DNA from: Ministeria vibrans ATCC 50519
Taxonomy: Eukaryota; Opisthokonta; Filasterea
Assembly: GCA_943704425.1 (NCBI GenBank)
Contig: CALSCP010000348.1
Coordinates: forward strand, 41,834-62,821
Direction of reading: 5' to 3'
Length of the DNA: 20,988 nt
Positions 1 through 11,774 of this stretch are shown piece by piece. Below the pieces are notes generated by a model, which worked only from the letters and a program-made list of their open reading frames with translations, was not told the origin of the DNA and searched no databases. The stretch's first letter is position 1, and each line of letters opens with the position of its first letter. The translations under genes were made by a program, and so were the position numbers.

Positions 1-2749
1 CGCCACTACACGACCCTTGTGCCATTGCGTATGTCATTGCGCCCGAACTGTTCTTTTTTTGCACAGCACTTCTGAGCTTGTTTGTTGCGTGTGCTGCATT
101 GCCGTGGTAGGTCATGCCGGATCATACGCACATGGCACTAAGACGGACGACGGCAGCTTTGACGGGGTGATCCACATGCCTGACGCGGTCACTGGTGAGG
201 ACGATGCGATTTTTGTCGAGCCGCGCAGCCGTTATGCGAGCGAGCTCAACTTGCCGGCGGACTCGACGGCGCCCTCGTCGGTCGTCTTCCGTGCCAGCAG
301 CATCAACCAGATTGGCGCCGGTGCCGTTCTCGATGCCATTGTGGGGCCGCCACGACAGCAGCAGCGTCGCGACGCAGACGCCGGCAGCGATGACGTCGAG
401 AACGTCTTGTCGCGCGCACGCCGTGCCTATCCCACCAACAAGGTGTGCGGCATGGCGCTTGTGGCCGACTGGACGTACATCTTGCGCTTTGGCGGCATCG
501 AGGAGGCCTTCAACGAGATGGTCTACGTTGTCAACGAGGCAAACCTCATCTACCAGGGCACGACCTTTGCCAACGCCGTGACTGGCGTCAGCCTGAACAT
601 TGTGGGGCCTGTCGACTTCTTCCCGGACTCGTCGACGTCGCCGTGGGCGAGTGCGTCGGCGTCGAGCGACTACCTTCCAATCCTGCAGACGTACGGCGCA
701 TCCAATGGCTATAGTGGCGTGTGCCTGGGCCATCTGTTTGTCCACGCCAACATGGCTCCTTCCTTTGACGTACGAAACCCATTTACACGAACGCTCCTGT
801 GGGTCGTACACGCAATAATAATAGTTATTAATAATAATTGTTTTACGTGAATGCTTTAGGTGGGTCTTTCCAACCTTGCCGTCTCGGGATTCAGTGGGGG
901 CATTTGCGACGACGGGGCAAACGGAAAGATCTTCAACGTCGGCTGGACCACCTCCAACTTCTTTGACGGAACCTTCTCGCGCATCCGGACCGTGATCAAC
1001 TTTGCGCACGAAGTCGGACACAGCTTTGGCGCGGTCAACGACAACGAAGGCGATAACGCAAACGTTGCCGCATGCAACCCGTCGGACGCCAACGGCGGAC
1101 TCTACATTATGACGGACACCATTCAGTCGGGATCGCTCGACAACAACGACGCCTTCTCGTCGTGTTCCATCACCGACATGTCTGCGATCATGACGAGCGC
1201 TGGATCATGTTTCACCGACGCCATTTCCTCCGCTGTGTGCGACTCGAATCCGTGCGCGAACGGCGGCACCTGCCACAAGTTCAACTCGGGCTTTTACTGC
1301 CAGTGCGCCACTGGCTTCCGTGGAACCACGTGCGGCACAGCAGTGGGCGCGACCACTTGCGCCTCCGACCCGTGCGCAAACGGCGGTACCTGCATTGAGT
1401 CGGCTGCACTCGACTCGTACGTGTGCTACTGTCCGTCGGGCGTCGTGGGCGATGCGTGCGAGACGGTCGTCGACGAATGTGTCTCGTCGCCGTGCCAGAA
1501 CGGTGGCACTTGCACAGACGGCAGCCTTTTGTTCACATGCGCTTGTGATCCAGGTTACACTGGCACCACATGCGAGACGGACATTGACGAGTGTGGCGGA
1601 ATCAAAGGCGTGTCGCAGGATGCAGTTCCACTGGCGACCGTTGGCTCATGGTTCCAGCGTGGTGGATCGGCCGGCATCATCACCATTTCGGGTGACACAG
1701 CCACCGTCACAACGGGACCCTCGGGGTCGTTCACATACGCGACGGCAATTTGGACGCAGTTGGCGAGTGCTTCGGGCGTGTGGAAGTGGGAAGTGACTGT
1801 TGTCAACGCGGCATCGGCGACTCTCTACGAGATGTTCATTGGCATCGTCGACTCGTCCGCACTGACCACGACGGGCACCAACTACATTTTGGGCGGCGTG
1901 CAACCCTCGTATGGCTACGCGCCCAATGGCGAATTTTTTGCCTCTGATGGCAACACGGAAACTGTCGTAGCGTACGGTTCAAGTTACACCACAGGTGACG
2001 TGATTGGTGTGTCGCTTGACGTTACCTCAAACACTCTTGAGTTCCTCCTCAATGGCGCGAGTCAGGGAACCAAGTCGATTGTCGCAGCCAGCGGCGACGG
2101 CTACGTGCTGGGCGTGTCGATGGGAGTTGTCGCGCAGCAGGTGAAGGTCACCGACCTGGATTACTGTCTCAACGGCGCAACCTGCGTCGACGATGTCAAC
2201 GGTGTGACATGCGTGTGTCCATCAGGCTACACTGGCAGTCGCTGTGACTCGGACATCGACGAGTGCTCTGAGGGCACGCCCTGTCAGAACGGCGGTACGT
2301 GCACCAACTCTGCTGGTTCGTTCTCGTGCGCGTGTCCTTCGGGCTTTGAGGGCGACACGTGCGATCCCGCCAATGTGGGAATGACGCGATGCCGCGTTAA
2401 GCTGTTCTGCGAGAGTGGCACGCCCACGATTACGACGCAGAATCACGAGGACAGCGACAACGCCATCACGGTGGGTGGCTCGTCGTCGGCGTTGTTCACG
2501 AGTACGCCCATTGGTACGAGCCTGACATTGGTTGATCTTGATGCGTTTGGCATCAACCATTCGCTCGGCTCGAGCGACTTTACTCTGACGCTCCTGATCG
2601 ACGGAAATGCAGTGATGGATATTCGCGAGACGCGCACGTCGACCACGTCGAGCTGTCAATTCCAGGTCGCTGGTGGCGGTGGCGCCGTGACCACTGGTCA
2701 AACGCTCGGCTCCTGCACCGTGACACGTCTTACTTCCATCTTGACGTAA
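1..2749 (+). CDS. ADAM10/17-like metalloprotease with EGF repeats and an embedded SPRY domain (5' partial)
   Basis: Proposed exons are <1-28, 111-769 and 860-2749, with introns 29-110 (GTATGT...TAG) and 770-859 (GTACGA...TTTAG). The spliced part gives 858 residues. Seen in order: end of an ADAM10-like prodomain (GSYAHG, DGSFDGVI, FVEPRSRY), a furin-type RARR site (413-424), an M12B catalytic domain with HEVGHSFGAVND (about 1007-1042) and a Met-turn YIMTD (about 1104-1118), EGF repeats (about 1235-1575), a split EGF holding a SPRY domain (about 1579-2250), another EGF (about 2254-2363) and an unknown Ser/Thr-rich C-terminal domain with Cys residues. Known of the family: secreted or membrane-anchored zinc proteases that cleave cell-surface proteins. 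Odd points: the usual third zinc His is Asn, and the disintegrin and Cys-rich domains are missing. No transmembrane helix is seen before the stop at 2747. The start lies beyond the left edge. Confidence 0.87.
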
Positions 2750-3358
2750 AGAAGTGAACAAGATCATTACCACATTCATTTGATTCATTTGACATAATAT
2801 TTGGTTGTAACTTTGTACCATTATTATTCGTATCATGCCATATACCTATCCTACCAACGAGCCACCTAAGACCTAAGTGACCGTGGTGACTAGTGACGGA
2901 CACTAATCATTGACAGAATTGTCTGCGTCAGTGGTTGAGCCGAAGTTGAGTCCGATACCAGGTCTCACTGCAGTCCGCTTCCCGATTCTTTCTGCAACGT
3001 CCCTCTGCCTCAGGGCCCAGGGGAGTCTCGGCGACCCCTCATACGGCACGTCTGTGCGACTGCTTCTTCGCTGCTTCTTCTCTCAGTGACCCCCCCAGAG
3101 TGTTCCTGCCCAGTTTTGTGTGGGTGCATCCTGACTCCACTGCCGCTGACCGCTGGGGAGTTGTTCCCCCCACTTCCCTGTGCGGCCGTGTGCTTGTCCC
3201 GATGATCTGGCTATTCTGGTGCGTTTCTGGGTTTTGATATGTGCCGTTCTCCAAAGCGTGAGAGAGGTGTGAGACCCCTGTCAAATAATTATAATAATTA
3301 TATTTATTTTGTAGTTGTCTGATAAACGAGAATTTTTCTTCCGTCTGGTTTTTTCTCC
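2750..3358. other. Spacer between the metalloprotease and the orphan gene
   Basis: An AT-rich stretch (2750-2880) follows the protease stop, then a GC-richer core (about 2880-3280), then an AT-rich block (3283-3311, AATAATTATAATAATTATAT type). The core can form nested pairing: GCCGC at 3142-3146 with GCGGC at 3182-3186 around TGGGGA/TCCCCC, plus a smaller GGG-GTC/GAC-CCC hairpin near 3020-3040. I found no tRNA, spliceosomal RNA, SRP RNA or RNase P signature on either strand. A minus-strand frame at 3039-3284 encodes nothing recognisable. The core could hold an unlisted 3' exon of the protease (see findings), a structured RNA, or UTR sequence. Confidence 0.5.
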
Positions 3359-3771
3359 ATGCTCGTGTTCGCTGTTCTTGCTACCGTCCTAAGCGTGGTG
3401 AGTGCGACGCACCAACGCCATCCGTCGTCCTTCACGATGAGTGATTATGAGTTGACAACAGCCAATCTCGTTGCGACGGCCGAGCATCGTCGCCGCTCGA
3501 CCAGCCACATCTACGACCTGTCTCTTGATGTGTTTGGCACGTAGGCAGAATGATACTTTGGCATCAATTTGTGTCACATTGTTTTTTTTTTGGTGTTCGT
3601 TTTTTTTTTCACACTGTTCTCAGTACCATTGAGCTTCTCCTCGAAGCGGACGCCAATATCCCAAGCGGACTGCGTCTCCGAGTCCACGACGCATCTGGTG
3701 CGCGCGAAGAGACCGTGGGCGCGAACAAGTATCTCGTTGGCCGTGTGAAAGGTTTTGCAACGAGAAAAAAA

Positions 3772-3802
<31 letters not shown>

Positions 3803-4509
3803 CACACAACTCGCACTTACTCTTCTTTTTATTTTTGATCTCAATCCTTGTGCAGCTGGTGCAATCGTCGATTTTTGACCTGCGCGACCGCTACGAGAAC
3901 CAACAGAACACGATCAACAGGATCATGCAGTTCCTGGCGCAGATGGTGACGCAAGGACGCGCGCGCGTCAGCGGGAGCGGCGGCAAGCGCTCCACCATGC
4001 TCGATGGCGGCAGTGTGTCCGCAGACCCCTCGCCCGCCGTGCCTGTGGTAACCAGCCCAGGCAGCACTCCAACCACGACGACCTTACCCGCCAAGGCAAC
4101 CATCACCCCACTCGACGACGACGGCGCCCCCACCACCTCTGCCCTTCCCATCGACTCCTCCTCATGGGCCGTCGTCCAAGCCCACCCCCTGTCGCTCCTT
4201 CCCGCCGCTGCCGCCGCTGCTCCTGTCACGACCGCCCCGACCACCACCACCACTACCACGACGACTGTTGACGACCTCCCGGTTGCAGCCTTGGTCGACG
4301 ATACCCACCAGCTCCGCGAGCAGATGGATCTCATCCAGAACGACTTGTACAATATCGAGCAGAACCTCGAATCTGTCGACGACTTTGAGTACGCCATCTC
4401 TCTGCACTTTATAGCAGCAGCCTCACAAAAACTCCTCTCACATGCTGTCTCGTCTCTTCTTTACAGCCTTGATGAGGATGACTTCCTCAACCTCTCTACT
4501 CCCCTTTGA
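3359..4509 (+). CDS. Orphan secretory-type protein with coiled coils and a Thr/Pro/Ala-rich linker
   Basis: Proposed exons are 3359-3540, 3624-3744, 3856-4388 and 4467-4509, giving 879 nt and 292 aa; the phases agree. I do not recognise the family. The start is chosen because the first 16 residues (MLVFAVLATVLSVVSA) look like a cleavable signal peptide. Next come a region of about 85 residues (exons 1-2, including LLLEADANIPSGLRLRV), a likely coiled coil (DLRDRYENQQNTINRIMQFL), a long low-complexity linker rich in Thr, Pro, Ala and Ser with a run of nine Thr, a second coiled coil (LREQMDLIQNDLYNIEQNL) and an acidic tail (DLDEDDFLNL). It has no Cys, so a p24/GOLD-type cargo receptor is unlikely. 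If secretory, the linker would be a good O-glycosylation target. The exon 2 donor (GTGAAA at 3745) is the least certain boundary. It converges on the GAR transformylase gene with an 88 bp gap. Confidence 0.6.
3765..3802. repeat. Poly(A) tract inside an intron
   Basis: A run of 26 A, one G, then 11 A. It lies in the second intron (3745-3855) of the orphan gene, upstream of a pyrimidine-rich acceptor region. Confidence 0.95.
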
Positions 4510-4597
4510 GCCATTTGCTTCTCTTGATTCTTCTTCTTCCTCAATACACCTTGTTTACTTACTTTACACCCTGCTTCTCCACCCCTTCACGTCCTCT
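4510..4597. other. Short convergent intergenic spacer
   Basis: 88 bp between two convergent stop codons. It is pyrimidine-rich on the plus strand. A duplicated CACGTCCTCTT unit spans the end of the minus-strand gene. The 3' UTRs of both genes probably overlap here. Confidence 0.6.
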
Positions 4598-5410
4598 TCA
4601 CGTCCTCTTCGCCTCTACGGCCTCTCGAATGACACGCACCAGCAACTGGTGCTCTTCCCTGTGCATCCGTTCCTCGAGTGTCTCAAGCGTGTCCGTCTCC
4701 TCAATCCCCACACGCGTCACCCCAAGCACCTCCCCTCGATCGAGCACCGCTGTCGCCCTAGAAAGACAAGACATGAGTTGTCTGAAATTTTACTCGGTGG
4801 GCTCACCTGTGCACCATGAGTCCCGTCTCGGCGATCTCACCGCGCTGGTACGCCTCGAAGGCCCTCGCTACAGGATGTGCGTTAGCAAAGTCTTTCCGCC
4901 CCCCCGTTTCTTTGCTCACCGATGGCATTGGCGCCGTCAAAGGCACCCGGAAGCGCCGGATGCAAGTTGATGATGCGCCCGTCAAACCGACTCACAAACG
5001 CCTCCGACAAAATGTGCATCCAACCCGCAAGAACAATCATGTCCGGCGCATACCCCTCAATCATCTCGGCCAGATCACGATCAAAGTCGTCGCGCGAGCC
5101 TCCCGCATCACGAACCGCTGACAATAGGATATCAATCCACACAGACACACACACAAGTCATCCAATCCAACCTTTCAGCGACCGGTACACCGTCTCAATC
5201 GACGCCTTTTCTGCTCGAACAAGCCCATACGCTGCCTTTCTATTGGACACCTGGATCAAATGCACACGGTGCGGCGTGTGAGGGTCGCAGTGAGCAAAGC
5301 AGATTTACCACCGCCACAATTTTGGCCTTCACGTCTCCCGACTCAATCGCATCAATAATCGCCTGCAAATTAGTCCCGTTGCCACTGATCAACACAACAA
5401 TCCGGAACAT
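4598..5410 (-). CDS. ADE8: Phosphoribosylglycinamide formyltransferase (GAR transformylase, PurN/ADE8 type)
   Basis: Minus-strand exons are 5309-5410, 5172-5250, 4920-5117, 4807-4867 and 4598-4757, giving 600 nt and 199 aa with all phases consistent. Introns are 49-58 nt. It transfers a formyl group from 10-formyl-THF to GAR in step three of purine synthesis. Seen: N-terminal MFRIVVLISGNGTNLQAI (phosphate-binding loop), VSNRKAAYGLVRAEKA, VLAGWMHILS, the catalytic Asn and His in INLHPALPG, and the catalytic Asp in AVLDRGEV; ETLEERMHREEHQLL closes the fold. Length and domain content match the single-domain enzymes of fungi and bacteria, not the trifunctional animal GART. The ATG at 5410 gives the usual family N-terminus. 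A 24-nt T tract on the coding strand ends three bases before it. Confidence 0.93.
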
Positions 5411-5616
5411 CTCAAAAAAAAAAAAAAAAAAAAAAAACAGAAAATTGAATAGTCAATAGAAATTAGAAGAAATAGAGAATCAATACTTCCGACGTAGACT
5501 CCAAGACGAGAATGTTCCGAAAGAAGAGAAAATTGAATAATAATAATAATTAATAATTCACCCTTTTGGATGATTAGTGCATTCTGCATATGATCAAAAA
5601 AAACGTGCATCTCGCA
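5411..5616. other. Spacer upstream of the GAR transformylase gene
   Basis: 206 bp between the AROM stop and the next minus-strand start. It holds the A24/T24 tract and an AT-rich (TAA)n/TTAATAATT block at about 5536-5558. It should include the AROM 3' UTR and polyadenylation site and the promoter of the downstream gene. No ORF is supported. Confidence 0.6.
5414..5437. repeat. A24 tract (T24 on the coding strand) next to a start codon
   Basis: Twenty-four consecutive A on the plus strand, read as T24-GAG-ATG on the minus strand ahead of the GAR transformylase start. It could be a nucleosome-excluding promoter tract or the pyrimidine tract of an intron in the 5' UTR. Confidence 0.95.
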
Positions 5617-10391
<4,775 letters not shown>

Positions 10392-10639
10392 GACTGTTGA
10401 ATTTGAATCTTAGATTGATGAGAAAATTATTAAATGAGTTGAGAGTTGAGAGACGCTGAATTTCACGGCCAACTGACTTGCAGGGAAGCATCGCGAGCAG
10501 AGTTTGAATGTTGCGTTTACACCCCACAAGCCACGAGTCATTCGTCACGACCACTCGCGCACTGTACAGTGACGACTCATGTCTGATGAATTGATAGAAC
10601 AGTTTACTAATGTTGATGATGATACAGTTTGATGCTCAC
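10392..10639. other. Spacer upstream of AROM
   Basis: 248 bp between the copper transporter stop and the AROM start. It carries a pyrimidine-rich stretch (minus strand CTCTCAACTCTCAACTC at about 10436-10452) close to the start codon and a TGACTC element further up. No ORF or RNA gene is supported. Confidence 0.6.
10535..10540 (-). promoter_or_regulatory. TGACTC element, possible bZIP (Gcn4/AP-1-like) site
   Basis: Minus-strand TGACTC, in the context GAATGACTCGTGG, 144 bp upstream of the AROM ATG. In fungi Gcn4 binds TGACTC to activate amino acid genes including ARO genes. A six-base match is weak evidence, and whether this organism uses such control is unknown. Confidence 0.25.
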
Positions 10640-11421
10640 TCAGTGGCAGAAAAACGCCTTGGAATTGTCTTCACCACCGCCACGGAACAAGAGAAAGCCC
10701 ACAAAGGTACCCAAGCAAATCGCAAGCACAAGACCTCCGTTGTAGGTCATGAACGCCAACACTGCAAAGAGAGAGGAGAGGAGTGGCAGTCAGCGCAGTG
10801 CAAGCGGTCACGTCCCGTACTGATGAGGTACGCCCAGAAGAACCGCAGTGTGTGGAGAAGCGCGCGTATCAACTGCTGCTTCTTGGTGTACACGAGCCAC
10901 TTGTAGGGGCGTCGCGTCGGATGGCCCATATCAGCACCCTGCAGCAGTCTAAGGAGACAGAGCGGGCGGTGGGTGAGTTCACACACACACACACGCACAC
11001 ATTCCACTCAATAACAATGCAGCACACTCGCCAGACACAACGGAACACTATCAGCAGCATGGCCGTGTGCGGTCGCAACCAAACGCTGCGACGCCGCGTG
11101 CGTCTCAAACGCAACGACGACCGTTTTTGACCCGATGACGGATGACGGAGTTTTTAAGCTAAACGCACCTTTCCTCCTCAGCGCTTACACGACGTTGCGA
11201 AAACGATTGGTCCACGCGCGAGATGATGACCACAAGCAACTCATAGGTCATGGCCATGATGGCAACGGCAATGCAACTCCAGGCGTACTCTACAGGGTAT
11301 GAGTGAGCGGAGGCAAGTGCGAGGATTGCACTGGACACGCACCGGTGGTGTTGCTGGGCGCCCACGACTTGAACAGAATGGTCACATCTGTGCCCCAGTA
11401 GAAGTACATTTGCATCATCAT
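10640..11421 (-). CDS. Ctr-family high-affinity copper transporter
   Basis: Minus-strand exons are 11343-11421, 11169-11289, 10821-10948 and 10640-10761, giving 450 nt and 149 aa with consistent phases. Introns are 53, 220 and 59 nt. Ctr proteins form trimers that import Cu(I) at the plasma membrane or release it from vacuoles. Seen: a Met-rich start (MMMQMYFYWGTDVTILF) typical of the family, TM1 (YAWSCIAVAIMAMTYELLVV), a cytosolic loop with basic residues, TM2 holding the MxxxM copper filter (MLAFMTYN), TM3 with GxxxG (GTFVG), and a C-terminal Cys-His end like the metal-binding tail of animal CTR1. The length suits a small Ctr protein. The first of three tandem ATGs (11421) is used; the next two are equally possible. 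The 220-nt intron holds a CA/TG repeat near 10980-11000. Confidence 0.93.
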
Positions 11422-11524
11422 GGTGGAAAGGTCAAAATTAACTGAAGTCTGAAGACTGAAATGAAAAAATTAATGTTAAATGAGTTATTGACTTTGAGTA
11501 TTGAGTAAATGTCTACTCACTAAA

Positions 11525-11531
11525 TGACTCA
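11525..11531. promoter_or_regulatory. TGACTCA element upstream of the Ctr gene
   Basis: The near-palindromic AP-1/Gcn4-type core TGACTCA, about 104 bp upstream of the Ctr start codon, in AAATGACTCAAATGAG. It is a short match in AT-rich DNA, so it is only a candidate bZIP site. Confidence 0.22.
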
Positions 11532-11680
11532 AATGAGATATGAGAAATCTCAGAATAACTATAAATTATTAATAATAATAATTATTATAAATAATATGAC
11601 TTACGTCTGAAATAATTGAAAAATCATTCTCTCGGGGTGGTGCCGCACACAATGGTCAATGATGCATCATGTTGTCAGGT

Positions 11681-11681
<1 letters not shown>

Positions 11682-11712
<31 letters not shown>
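11682..11712. repeat. (AG)n microsatellite
   Basis: 31 nt of uninterrupted AG dinucleotides, 63 bp past the UTP20 stop codon. On the transcribed strand it reads CT in the likely UTP20 3' UTR. Confidence 0.95.
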
Positions 11713-11714
<2 letters not shown>

Positions 11715-11774
11715 ATACCACACACAATCACTTTACAATGAAATCCATTATGAGGAATTTTTTTCTTCACTTTG

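Larger units (their letters stand above)
11422..11774. other. Spacer upstream of the copper transporter
   Basis: 353 bp of AT-rich sequence between the UTP20 stop and the Ctr start. It holds the (AG)n run, a 14-bp perfect palindrome ATAATAATTATTAT (11575-11588) in a longer AT block, and a TGACTCA element. It probably contains the UTP20 3' end and the Ctr promoter. No ORF is supported. Confidence 0.6.

Noticed and set aside
17-110. Cys-rich N-terminus of the metalloprotease frame as a signal peptide
   Set aside because: The segment lies within a likely GTATGT-TAG intron, and splicing it out restores ADAM prodomain homology. The apparent start is TTG.
122-1021. 299-codon minus-strand frame opposite the metalloprotease
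   Set aside because: It lies over the conserved prodomain and catalytic exons and spans their intron. The product is basic and unlike any family.
2880-3280. tRNA, SRP RNA, RNase P or spliceosomal RNA in the GC-rich spacer
   Set aside because: No cloverleaf with A and B boxes and no hallmark motif of these RNAs was found on either strand. It is kept only as an unspecified structured candidate.
3039-3284. 81-codon minus-strand frame in the spacer
   Set aside because: No recognisable domain, no upstream signal and low-complexity polar composition. It is more likely to be chance.
3398-3461. GTGAGT...CAG as an additional intron in the orphan gene
   Set aside because: Splicing it shifts the frame so that exon 1 no longer joins the long open frame of exons 2-4.
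3359-4509. p24/emp24 cargo receptor or heat-shock factor identity for the orphan gene
   Set aside because: It has no paired Cys, GOLD domain or C-terminal transmembrane helix for p24, and no winged-helix DNA-binding domain for HSF. Only coiled coils are shared.
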